Shown here: positions 28,101 through 35,278 of the stretch, piece after piece
Layout of the letters: each line of letters opens with the position of its first letter
Position numbering within the stretch: the stretch's first letter is position 1
NCBI GenBank assembly: GCA_947174325.1
Contig: CAMWIL010000007.1
Span: forward strand, 1 to 35,278
DNA from: an uncultured Clostridia bacterium
GTDB lineage: Bacteria > Bacillota > Clostridia > Christensenellales > UBA3700
Length of the DNA stretch: 35,278 nucleotides
Reading direction: 5' to 3'
Notes under the pieces: model-generated
The model's database searches: none
What the model saw: the letters and a program-made list of their open reading frames with translations, nothing else
Told to the model about the DNA's origin: nothing
Position numbers and translations under genes: made by a program

Positions 28101-30078
28101 CGCCGCTGAGAGAATTGATATAACTTGTATTTTCTTTATTTATACCTTCTTCAATACGTTTGTCGAGGTCAAGATCCTCATAACCGATATAGAACTGATG
28201 TATTTTCACTTCTAAATCAAGCGTAGAATCAATCGTTGCGTCTACCGCAATACTGTCAAGTCCGCCTTCAAAGAGATTGATCGTAAGATTGACCTCCGGA
28301 ATAGCGGCAGGGAAAGAAAATCCTAAATCTTTGCCAATAAGACTGCCGATCGCGTCTATAAGTTTGTCATTCGCGGTTATTATGATTTGACTGCCTTCTA
28401 CCCTTATATTATTGCTGAAACCGACAAGCTGAGTAAGCGCGTCGATAAAGTTCTTAAATCCTGCGTTGATAACGTATTTACCGTTGTCAGCCGAGGAAAG
28501 AGCAATCACTTCCGCATTTGCGGTAGCAAGTATTTTTTCAAGATCATTTTGCGAATAAACCGCCACAGAGCCATCTTTTTCTACCGAAGCGCCTGAATTA
28601 TCTACTATATCTCTAAAGTCCGTGCCAAGCGCGCCGTCAATGGCGCCAGTGATCATATCTACCAACGCGCTCACAAGCGTAGAAAGGTTGGTATCTACTC
28701 TCAAATTGATGTTTTGCATATAGTTGGGCAATAAGTTGTCGAGGTTGATATAAAGACTTCCCTCTGTGTAATAAATGCCCGCTTGCGGTCTGGATCCTTC
28801 TCCGTCCGCAAGAGTTCCGTCCTGTTTGAGCAAATACAATTCTATAGCGATCTTGTTTTTGTCAACAGGCTCTTTTTTATAATTCAAATCCAAATCCAAA
28901 GCAAAGGACAGCCTAAGTCCCGTGCCGCCTTCAAGCAACAACATACCCGCAGGCAAGCGGAAATCGGGCAATAAACCCGTGCTTCCCAAAAGTTGATTGA
29001 GTACCAAACCTACGTCGAGTCGCTTATTCTCCATCACAGGGTTGCCCTCTGCGTCAACAACAGGATTGTTGTTTTCATCTACTTTCTGCACCATTTGAGT
29101 GCCGACCAAAAGGTCAATAGAGAATTGTATGTTGGTCAACGAGAAGTTGACGAGAGCCGACTCGTCTATCTCGGGTATATATGTATCTACAGCAGTATCT
29201 TTAATATCCAAATCAATCACCAAGCTGGTGTGTTCATTTGCCGCATTATCGTCAATATTTACGCCTAAAAATATCAATTTACCGTCAGCGTCGAAATTGG
29301 ATTGCAATTTATACACGCCGTTGGGCATCAAACCGCTCAAATAACTGAGGAAAGGTCCCACGTCGACAGGTAAAGTGAATGGCAATCTATTGAGAAGGTT
29401 AGGAATACCGTCCAAAAGACCTTTGACATCAAATACCATCGAAATATTTTGACCGCCTTCTTCAGTAACCTCAACAACAGGGGCTTGGAAAAGTATCATC
29501 ATTATCAAAGGCAAGTAAGTACTAATCGTATCTCCAATGCCGCCGATAAGATCAGGCAATTTTCCTATAGCAGACTCAATAAGGCTGACCATATAGTTGG
29601 GATTGAAATCTTCGAGATAAAGCAACGACTTACCTTCGCCGAGATCGACGTACATTTTGTCGTTGACCATATATATGCCGAAGACTCTCTCTCTCGTCTC
29701 CTGATTGGCAATCTGCTGATAGACGATAAATGACAATTCATTACGGTATTTATCGTAAAGATTGCCCTTAAAAGCTATCGTCGTCTTCTTGCCGTCAGGC
29801 GCGGTAAAGTCCAATTCGAAATCTATTCCGAGAACTTTCTCGGGAGTTTCGATAGCGCCTATGATCTTCTCCAACAATTCCATCGACTCGTAGTATATAG
29901 TCGGCTCGGTAGGATCATCATCTCCCCCATTTATAGGTGGAGGAACCGGCATAGTACCATTGCCGTTTTGACCACTATTGGGATCGTCTTTAGGATGGCA
30001 GGCAGCGAACACCGACATCATCGCAACCAGTAGTATCACCACTAACAATAAGGCTGTAATCAATTTGGATTTTTTCAT
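22174..30078 (-). CDS. giant lipoprotein (2634 aa) with two sets of internal repeats
   Basis: Lipoprotein signal MKKSKLITALLLVVILLVAMMSVFAAC; N-terminal half with repeated G(I/V)Y.Y....YI(D/N)L units, C-terminal half with repeated IDPY/F.Y units; SD AGGAGAGG upstream. Confidence 0.85.
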   Translation of the reverse strand: MKKSKLITALLLVVILLVAMMSVFAACHPKDDPNSGQNGNGTMPVPPPINGGDDDPTEPTIYYESMELLEKIIGAIETPEKVLGIDFELDFTAPDGKKTTIAFKGNLYDKYRNELSFIVYQQIANQETRERVFGIYMVNDKMYVDLGEGKSLLYLEDFNPNYMVSLIESAIGKLPDLIGGIGDTISTYLPLIMMILFQAPVVEVTEEGGQNISMVFDVKGLLDGIPNLLNRLPFTLPVDVGPFLSYLSGLMPNGVYKLQSNFDADGKLIFLGVNIDDNAANEHTSLVIDLDIKDTAVDTYIPEIDESALVNFSLTNIQFSIDLLVGTQMVQKVDENNNPVVDAEGNPVMENKRLDVGLVLNQLLGSTGLLPDFRLPAGMLLLEGGTGLRLSFALDLDLNYKKEPVDKNKIAIELYLLKQDGTLADGEGSRPQAGIYYTEGSLYINLDNLLPNYMQNINLRVDTNLSTLVSALVDMITGAIDGALGTDFRDIVDNSGASVEKDGSVAVYSQNDLEKILATANAEVIALSSADNGKYVINAGFKNFIDALTQLVGFSNNIRVEGSQIIITANDKLIDAIGSLIGKDLGFSFPAAIPEVNLTINLFEGGLDSIAVDATIDSTLDLEVKIHQFYIGYEDLDLDKRIEEGINKENTSYINSLSGVIDTLLSGIIIRTHFSMTFNEGRYNLAPFIASFGLPQIADTDIIWEFTDQFVLDASLNIQIALDRANPSESTFLFELKAENDIRVGEGDEGVKFAKDTVLLGIYGYRNSVYIDLSNFKIANITLPKLKFDLRFSQVIFSLIDDMIAQLLTSMKIEGGDLIFNFDLGSLIGLSSAPSTDGAMAMANGNAGQATLNEELAAIILGVNSEAITPMISMASILAVINMIDPDIIDGTLAEALGLMEINLETSMGRKDGFKFEFTGNLIPVMIDYQEENGIKKDSICVFYYDEKGEQLPTHDENGKKIVYQNTDKDNKAYAYKKYNYINANGVDTGFKLLFEAGTADYPIVVGKIPDDKKFNFAAKALEFEQYKSDLIQAIMDTVGTGSLDLTLTLLTKDNKMDLQRMINTILASVGKRLEVPITLNLDEWETDVKLLLQWDIDLTNSVRSAIKLEMQYRGKVVLGVYIYRNSLIINLEGLGLFSAELVNSNIISKVFGMIDGYVKQIQGFDLNEIIGDLLEQAGLPTLPGAGSTEGDIATDDNIPTIGENLQVMDLVKYLLSAVSLEDTSIALNFTSTLINTLLNELLGINLGIDFTLDGKLDLFGNEFGIDVGVQDIEVKAKLELNVGGEVDIRVDYENIADWDATSGRTLAKTMLDNLDIGLTIDLANNTSDANSALGSAGYTRIRIWRAGNDDRMVGADGEPRIPRGNIVVGVYQIDKTLFNDNTANGSSKAIAYVVLDYDAGQIKLTLAKNVVEFFIDFGTVVKDMAIDLDLLGTLGDLFDGLFTQLDDMFDNMSSQTDTQALATADGEDGNNEPSIGDKFKELLKDLDVVKLLSRGIEVSLRSNGNFNVDVEFDPYTINNLIDTVLGAIFSKGTGKESLLNLKALAPDMFSQDYLSNVAWTRMIPGSDNNTDSFWGSLRSQLSPLLQDVVKAVGYGGVSIFITDTLLNNVYTQVSRLIRPLIPFAVFNEFHVGVNVVDATLANIYVIGDDHNDEIYDYDGNLAYGASSARTNGYFTQIWIYNMFKAVGDPSNAIPGVTGNDAQGSVTWSDIPSRIDYAPYTYTNDDDGAEEIYNKHFKDKDASYQDGASGAIIKKSVSFYLKRHRYDENSAWIDYSVNSAGNPDTLVTQDSLAILKNKGIYVIEARATFGTITRTMEITINALGDGGGIERVESFSLHAYDVWPDFITVRMKDGSTRKISTERLDFLNEDKTGAAVPKTFKEDNQVNAWVHFPREDQADMPVTINFIDSTIDQAIIDGEAISAKDGQIPRLIIDLYEYELTKESSIRDYISDVFYFKYKDGMAVGLDINGDWDVSAAENSGFYDRVVDEDGLSRNVDGTAFIITTTIGNADNNTLQNVSLMVWIKTKKVSKLTINGLENTLRIDPYQYYMYLITGDEQYNPFPTTALANYNDVYASPIDPSENIIDNNDGIAEEVYISWNEDQYKNIDFGWNNNNAQSTPVSVSLDNSKYSGNFTWTFDTEVVVMRNEVQAVYFDEALTQSTYFIDPFEYLLRKEHGDTDQQIYPQEAWVVFTNGSVFKMPIQWIGLENFNIIDYSSKFGQLQVKIGYDVTGDLASKIVGDLEQMVYVNVRVENLVPDGIDVAGSEYSVKHNGETTFYIDPIQVLYYGMDPFPSTVTMVYMSKKESELEVNWEFDRSLITMDGRKDLTAYVVISEEYKYPINVEIIDRTNLKVAVESMDIDPYKYTIDENGSRVYSNFATTGYVYKVVGDIDFSDLENIKANGLKTVSGNVSEEFDTYVQYEVVYTKNSQESTYTTRYFDMIEDFFAREGSGIVVTSAVIKEYFNVNVDWDLTEINYAISDVYTVKMISKALDSKYDRTFRVNVNVVAKKVDYVGTEGYYVQIMQGGSNLSEEELLTTSMTRNLYVAFTDGTYGTYECTIDLLGVNMNYYDVQSVERFEVDGKAYYYRDRNGAPVSDEDLATIGTDVTLTVCSGDIAQRITIKAVVVLSNSQTA

Positions 30079-30094
30079 TTTCCCTCTCCTAGTT

Positions 30095-30108
30095 AGCGCT
30101 TTCGCGCT
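30095..30108 (-). promoter_or_regulatory. short GNRA-tetraloop hairpin next to the SD of the giant lipoprotein gene
   Basis: Minus strand AGCGC-GAAA-GCGCT followed by TAACT AGGAGAGG...ATG. Confidence 0.45.
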
Positions 30109-30428
30109 TTCTTATATTTTAAATATATTACTTTTCAAACCAAAAGTCAAGACTAAAAACGCATAAATTTAAGACGCGTATATATAAAAGCCCGTCCAAA
30201 TTATGGAAACGATTGAATTTTTGAGCTTGTTTTTAGAAGAAAAACACAAGATATGGTGGCTATTTTAGCGATTTTGCACTAAACAAAGAAAACAGACGGT
30301 TTGATTAATTTACATAAATTTTACATTCCATCAGCAAAATTTCAAGAAAAATCACGCCTTAAACCGATAAATTAGTTATCTGCGGTTTAGATATTGAAAT
30401 TTGGATATAATTCCGTAGAGGTGAAATT

Positions 30429-30959
30429 ATGAAAGACATCAAACAATCGCAGACGTACGCAAACGTGACAAAAGAGATAGAAAACAGAGGAAGAAATATG
30501 TTGCTTCTCAACTGCTTTGCCGAAAGAGCGCGCGAACAGGGGTATTTTACCATAGCCGCGAAATTCGATTCGATCGTCAGACAGGAACGCGAGCACTGCC
30601 GCGTACTTTACCGTATCATCGAGGACGGCAATGACATTGATACGTTGGCAAATCTTATATATTGCGCCGGAGAACTTCACAGAAGCGGCGAAAGACTGAG
30701 CAATGCGCTTTACGAAACCGCATCGACAGAAGGCTTTGAATACCTCTCAAACGTACTGTCAGAAATTGCCAAAGTGGACTTTCGCACGAAGGACGAAATA
30801 AAAAGTATCATGTCGGATCTCAAAGTCGGAAAACTCTACTCGTCTGATAACGTAGCAAAATGGCATTGTATGAAATGCGGCTTTTCCTGCGAAGGCAACA
30901 GCGCGCCCGAAATCTGTCCTTTGTGTAACAGTCAAAAGGGCTTTTTCCTAAAACGCTGA
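30429..30959 (+). CDS. rubrerythrin-like protein with C-terminal rubredoxin domain
   Basis: FAERAREQGYFTIAAKFDSIVRQEREHCRVLYRI helix and EREH motif; C-terminal WHCMKCGFSCEGNSAPEICPLCNSQKGFF rubredoxin motif; SD GAGGTG. Confidence 0.85.
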   Translation: MKDIKQSQTYANVTKEIENRGRNMLLLNCFAERAREQGYFTIAAKFDSIVRQEREHCRVLYRIIEDGNDIDTLANLIYCAGELHRSGERLSNALYETASTEGFEYLSNVLSEIAKVDFRTKDEIKSIMSDLKVGKLYSSDNVAKWHCMKCGFSCEGNSAPEICPLCNSQKGFFLKR

Positions 30960-31077
30960 AAGCGCAAAATTAACAGAAAATACAACGATATTATCCATAA
31001 TTTTTCTAGTAAAAATTCCGCGCAAGCCTCGATTTTATCCCCAAGAAAAATCATAGCTCACGGTAATCACGATCCCA

Positions 31078-31113
31078 AAACGGCGGGTTTAAGATATCTT
31101 TTCCCCGCCGTTT
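31078..31113. terminator. possible bidirectional terminator between convergent genes
   Basis: AAACGGCGGG ... CCCGCCGTTT, 10-bp stem with 16-nt loop, located between convergent genes; poly-T tract weak. Confidence 0.4.
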
Positions 31114-31236
31114 AGTTTCGGCTATATCAACGGCTTAATAAAATTTCGCTTATCTGACTCGCCGATTTTATCTTTTGTATTTTATACTATTTTATCCATA
31201 TACTTTTTGAGACGATAACCGCAGCGTTCAGCGTGT

Positions 31237-32136
31237 TTATACAAACCTTTTCGCCGTTATGAAATAGCTCCATCTTGTGCTGCTGATCTCCTCTATTACC
31301 GCATGGTCGGACGCCGTGTGAAGGATATAATTATTACCCAAATACAACGCTACGTGTCCCACGCGTTCTACGCCTGTATTGTAGTATCTGCTCGCATTTG
31401 TGAAGAACATCACGTCGCCTCTTTTTAAATCGCCGTTGGCGACTGTAGCGCCTTGAAGCACTTGAGTGCGAGTATTCAAATCAAGAAGTATACCGCCTCC
31501 CATATAAAATATGTATTGCATAAGCGCTGAGCAATCGAATTCGCCTTGAACAAAGTTTTTATTGAGAACTCCGTTGCCCCAGTGGTAGCGTTGACTGCCC
31601 CAAACGTACGGATATCCCATAAGCTCTTCGCCTATCGAAATAATTCTTTCGATCTTATCGCTCGACGACTGCTTCATTTGAACTATATGAGCATAGTTGT
31701 TACCTGCATATACGTACGCTACGCGCTGTTTATACACAGTTTTGTACCAGCCGTTCACCGAACCTTCATAACGCAACATATCCCCTTTGTCCATGCTTCC
31801 TACTACCGCAGAGCCGGTAGACGGTCCGGATCGGATATTCAGTCCTTGCGTATCGCTCAAAATCATAGATGAATACTTGACAACGGGAGCGACGACTTGC
31901 GGAGTATCGTTTGAATTCGTTCCGTTCCCTTCTTCGGGACTCTCGTTAGGCTCATCCGACGTTGGAGGAACTACAATCTCTACGTCAGGATGACGAAACG
32001 CATCCCAATTTGCAGACCAATCCGCATCCAATTCCACGTTATTCCCGCTATTTTGGCTTTGACACGCGGCAAAAGCGCATGTCGAAAACGCGCAGATCAT
32101 AATCAAAGCTATTGCAGTCGTAAGTATTTTTTTCAT
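31237..32136 (-). CDS. lipoprotein with SH3b domain and NlpC/P60 peptidase domain
   Basis: Lipobox ...AFSTCAFAAC; SH3 GLNIRSGPSTGSAVVGSMDKGD; NlpC/P60 GYPYVWGS...GEFDCSALMQYIF...GHVALYLGNNYILHTA; strong SD AAGGAGGT before ATG 32136. Confidence 0.9.
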   Translation of the reverse strand: MKKILTTAIALIMICAFSTCAFAACQSQNSGNNVELDADWSANWDAFRHPDVEIVVPPTSDEPNESPEEGNGTNSNDTPQVVAPVVKYSSMILSDTQGLNIRSGPSTGSAVVGSMDKGDMLRYEGSVNGWYKTVYKQRVAYVYAGNNYAHIVQMKQSSSDKIERIISIGEELMGYPYVWGSQRYHWGNGVLNKNFVQGEFDCSALMQYIFYMGGGILLDLNTRTQVLQGATVANGDLKRGDVMFFTNASRYYNTGVERVGHVALYLGNNYILHTASDHAVIEEISSTRWSYFITAKRFV

Positions 32137-32264
32137 AGCGACCTCCTTTTCCTTCGACTTCATTCTAACATTTAATAAAACGCCGTTCAATACACAAAAT
32201 TTTCCAATTGAGCGCATTTTGCATAAATTTAATTTATTTGGTATTAAAAAATAAGAATGTATGT

Positions 32265-32270
32265 TATACT
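32265..32270 (+). promoter_or_regulatory. candidate extended -10 (TGTTATACT) for DUF815 gene
   Basis: TGT-TATACT upstream of the start at 32352/32364; -35 not convincing. Confidence 0.35.
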
Positions 32271-32351
32271 ATGAATTATCCTAGACAAACATATAGCGTA
32301 AAAAGTTTGCTAAGTCGTTAGATTTTCAAAAAAGTGAAAAACTAGCGGATA

Positions 32352-33632
32352 ATGAGGTCAAAAATGAAAAACTTCACTCAAAAGTTAAGACTTTTCGATA
32401 CGAACGGAACTCTTCTTGAAAAATTCGTCGAAGCCTGCGACTGTCAAAACGTTAAGCCAACCGAAACTGTTGGCGAATTGCTCAATTTTGCCAACGTACA
32501 TGCGGTAAACGGCAACTGCTGGCGCTATTATATAGCTTATTTTATTGCAAGCGACGTCAATGCGTTTTCACTTGCGTTTGAACGCAAAAACGCTTGCGAC
32601 AGCACTCTGCTCGAATTTGCCAAAGAAGACTGCGAAAATCTAATGCAAATTTTTAATTACGATCTGTCTTCCTTGCCTTTTATCGGCTATAAATCCTCGC
32701 TTCTGACTAATTTTAAAAGCACGGAACGAATATCCAACAAACCTTATGCGGAAATTGTCGCCAAACTTTCTCTTGATCTGGAAAAATGCGATACTCCGAA
32801 AAAATTCCTATGCGCGATTACTAAATTTTACAGTGTATACGGAGTGGGCGAACTAGGTCTTAACAAAGCTTTCAGAGTTGTCGCCGAGGATAGTCTCCCA
32901 GGCAAGAAAATAACACATCATACGTCACAATTACTGCCGATTACAAATATGAACAAAAAAGGACTGTCTGATATAGTCGGTTATGAATTGCAAAAGCAAA
33001 AAGTAATACAAAATACTCAAGCTTTTTTAGACGGGAAACCTGCCAACAACGTATTGCTGTACGGCGATATGGGTACGGGAAAATCTTCTACCGTTAAAGC
33101 TCTTATAAACGAATATTACGAACAAGGTCTTAGGATAATCGAGATATACAAACATCAATTTTCCTTTATCAGTGACATTATTAGCAGGTTATCGAGTAGA
33201 AATTATAAATTTATTCTCTATCTCGACGATTTGTCTTTTGACGACTTTGAAGTGGAATACAAATACTTCAAAGCAATTATCGACGGAGGTCTCGAAGTCA
33301 AGCCCGACAACATATTAATATACGCTACGTCCAATAGAAGACATATAATTAAGGAAAATTACAGCGATGGAAACGATATAGATTCTATGGACGAATTGCA
33401 CAAATCCGATACCAAAAACGAAAAACTTTCCCTTGTCGCGCGCTTTGGTTTGAGCATCTATTACCCTTCGCCCGACCAAGAGGAATTCCTCAATATTGTC
33501 CACGAGATCGCCAAAAAATACGATATTAAAATGGACAGGGAAAAGCTTGACAAGCTGGCGCTCACTTGGGCGATACGCAACGGCGCGAAATCAGGAAGAA
33601 TGGCAGAACAATTTATTCACACGCTTCTTTAA
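32352..33632 (+). CDS. DUF815-type AAA ATPase
   Basis: Walker A NNVLLYGDMGTGKSST, Walker B FILYLDDLSF, followed by NILIYATSNRRHII; characteristic of DUF815. Start may be 32364 (MKNFTQ). Confidence 0.85.
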   Translation: MRSKMKNFTQKLRLFDTNGTLLEKFVEACDCQNVKPTETVGELLNFANVHAVNGNCWRYYIAYFIASDVNAFSLAFERKNACDSTLLEFAKEDCENLMQIFNYDLSSLPFIGYKSSLLTNFKSTERISNKPYAEIVAKLSLDLEKCDTPKKFLCAITKFYSVYGVGELGLNKAFRVVAEDSLPGKKITHHTSQLLPITNMNKKGLSDIVGYELQKQKVIQNTQAFLDGKPANNVLLYGDMGTGKSSTVKALINEYYEQGLRIIEIYKHQFSFISDIISRLSSRNYKFILYLDDLSFDDFEVEYKYFKAIIDGGLEVKPDNILIYATSNRRHIIKENYSDGNDIDSMDELHKSDTKNEKLSLVARFGLSIYYPSPDQEEFLNIVHEIAKKYDIKMDREKLDKLALTWAIRNGAKSGRMAEQFIHTLL

Positions 33633-33637
33633 CGGTA

Positions 33638-33666
33638 TTGATTGCGCGCGTGAATTGTGGTATAAT
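33638..33666 (+). promoter_or_regulatory. sigma70-like promoter for SIS gene
   Basis: TTGATT (33638-33643), 17-nt spacer, TGG-TATAAT (33661-33666). Confidence 0.65.
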
Positions 33667-33761
33667 ATATACAGTGGAAAATATATCTGCGTAACATTAC
33701 GTCGCTTTTGACATTAATATAATAATACAGCAAAACAACTTTTATCGAGAGGTATAAATAT

Positions 33762-34793
33762 ATGACAACTTTAATGCAACAAGAAATTTTCAGCGAACCA
33801 ACGATGATGAAACGTACTATTGCGGCTTGCAAACCCGTCTTGCCGAAAATTTTCGCGGCTTTTAAGGAAAAAGGTATAACGAATATCGTCACTATGGCAA
33901 GAGGAACGTCCGACAACGCCGCAACGGTCTTCTCTTTCGTATGTCCTTTACTCACAGGCATCAAAGTAGGAAAATATCATCCGTCTTTGACGACAGTATA
34001 CAACAGCGACGTAGATATGAAAAATACTTGTATGGTCATCATATCGCAAAGCGGTATGTCCAAAGACACTGTCGCAGTAATGGAAAAAGCCATTGCCAAC
34101 GGAGCTATGACGATCGCGGTGACAAACAATGATCAAAGCCCTGTCGCTAAAAACTGCGATTTCCACCTTTTTATGGACGTAGAAGAAGAAAAGAGCGTTG
34201 CCGCTACAAAGACTTATATCGGCGAACTTTTCGCGCTGTATTTGCTCACAGACGCGTTGAGAGGCAATTTCGATTGCAATCTCAATTCTCTAGCTGACAG
34301 AATACAGGAAATCCTTGACCTTGATCCGAAAATTGCGGAGGTCGCAAAGAATATTTGCTCGCGCAACAACTTTATAGTACTCTCTCGCGGCGCTATGCTC
34401 GGCACAGGCGACGAATGCGCGCTTAAACTCACAGAATGCTGTTATTTATTCAACCGCTCTTATTCCTCGGCGAACTTTATGCACGGTCCGCTGTCTTTGG
34501 TAGACGACAAAGCCAACGTTATTATGCTCGCGCCTAATAGCGAATTCAATGCAGAGTTTATCGAAATGGCAAAGCGCGTGTCAAATCTCGGCGCAAACCT
34601 CACTGCGTTCAGCAATATCCCCGAAGTACTCGCCTGCGCCAACAACAAAATCGTTATGCCTAACGCGGATACCTTTGAAGCGCCTGTCCTCTACGGTACG
34701 GCTGTCAGCTTGCTTGCATTAAATATCGGTCTTGCAAAAGGTCTTAACGTAGATACTCCGAGAAACCTTAATAAAGTTACTATAACTTTGTAA
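33762..34793 (+). CDS. SIS-domain sugar isomerase / glucosamine-6-phosphate deaminase-like (GlmS isomerase-domain family)
   Basis: TMARGTSDNAA, VVIISQSGMSKDTV-type and VAATKTYIGELFAL motifs; two SIS domains. Confidence 0.85.
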   Translation: MTTLMQQEIFSEPTMMKRTIAACKPVLPKIFAAFKEKGITNIVTMARGTSDNAATVFSFVCPLLTGIKVGKYHPSLTTVYNSDVDMKNTCMVIISQSGMSKDTVAVMEKAIANGAMTIAVTNNDQSPVAKNCDFHLFMDVEEEKSVAATKTYIGELFALYLLTDALRGNFDCNLNSLADRIQEILDLDPKIAEVAKNICSRNNFIVLSRGAMLGTGDECALKLTECCYLFNRSYSSANFMHGPLSLVDDKANVIMLAPNSEFNAEFIEMAKRVSNLGANLTAFSNIPEVLACANNKIVMPNADTFEAPVLYGTAVSLLALNIGLAKGLNVDTPRNLNKVTITL

Positions 34794-34821
34794 TTTTCAC
34801 ATACGGAAAAATTAATTAATA

Positions 34822-34858
34822 CGGTCTCTGATTTTATTAAATCGGAGACCGATTTTTT
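34822..34858 (+). terminator. Rho-independent terminator of SIS gene
   Basis: CGGTCTCTGATTT-TATT-AAATCGGAGACCG, 13-bp stem with one wobble, then ATTTTTT. Confidence 0.9.
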
Positions 34859-34871
34859 ATAAGAAAATTCA

Positions 34872-35278
34872 GGCGCGCGAGGAAAACACAAGGGAGTTTA
34901 CTTCTCGTAAATGACCGAAGGTTGCCGCAACGCAACGATGTATTTCGACGGCATACTCTCTTGCTCAGTCGCTCGGCTTAGAGCCGAGAAAGACAAGGCG
35001 CGCGAGGAAAACCTAAGGGAGTTTACTTCTTGTAAATGACCGAAGGTTGCCGCAGCGCAACGATGTATTCGACGGCATACTCTCTTGCTCAGTCGCTCGG
35101 CTTAGAGCCAAGAAAGACAAGGCGCGCGAGGAAAACCCAAGGGAGTTTACTTCTTATAAATGACCGAAGGTTGCCGCAGCGCAACGATGTATTTCGACGG
35201 CATACTCTCTTGCTCAGTCGCTCGGCTTAGAGCCAAGAAAGACAAGGCGCGCGAGGAAAACCCAAGGGAGTTTACTTC
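34872..35278. repeat. tandem repeat array, 124-125 bp unit, 3 full copies plus partial, continuing beyond the window
   Basis: Copies begin with GGCGCGCGAGGAAAAC at 34872, 34997, 35121 and 35246; only a handful of differences between copies. Confidence 0.95.

Noticed and set aside
10423-29733. Many long plus-strand ORFs (up to 398 aa, e.g. 16574-17770, 26743-27762) opposite the giant genes
   Set aside because: They lie antisense to long ORFs with signal peptides and recognisable domain patterns, show no family motifs and are cysteine/arginine/tyrosine-rich shadows of the sense codons.
34872-35278. Possible CRISPR array
   Set aside because: Whole 125-bp unit is repeated with no variable spacers; no cas genes in the window.

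Overview
Window from a low-GC, Firmicutes/Clostridia-like genome (lineage inferred from protein style only). From left to right: (i) a visibly AT-rich minus-strand three-gene operon (about 1-2047) that looks like an ABC-three-component (ABC-3C) conflict system, with a Cap4/DUF4297-like nuclease effector, a small middle component and a P-loop ATPase cut by the window edge; (ii) a boundary zone (about 2160-2735) with imperfect direct repeats and tRNA T-arm-like remnants; (iii) a translationally coupled plus-strand pair, a WbpG-like PP-loop ATPase and a flavodoxin/2x[4Fe-4S] ferredoxin; (iv) a BspA-type LRR surface protein and two flavoproteins; (v) a ~20 kb minus-strand run of three giant exported proteins (2634, 1909 and 2100 aa) with internal repeats, intergenic hairpins and an unusual C-terminal lipoprotein fusion; (vi) a rubrerythrin-like protein that appears to lack some di-iron ligands, an SH3/NlpC-P60 lipoprotein, a DUF815 ATPase and a SIS-domain sugar isomerase/deaminase; (vii) a near-identical ~125-bp tandem repeat array running off the right edge. 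No rRNA, intact tRNA, CRISPR array or transposase was recognised. All family assignments are by eye from motifs and need profile searches.
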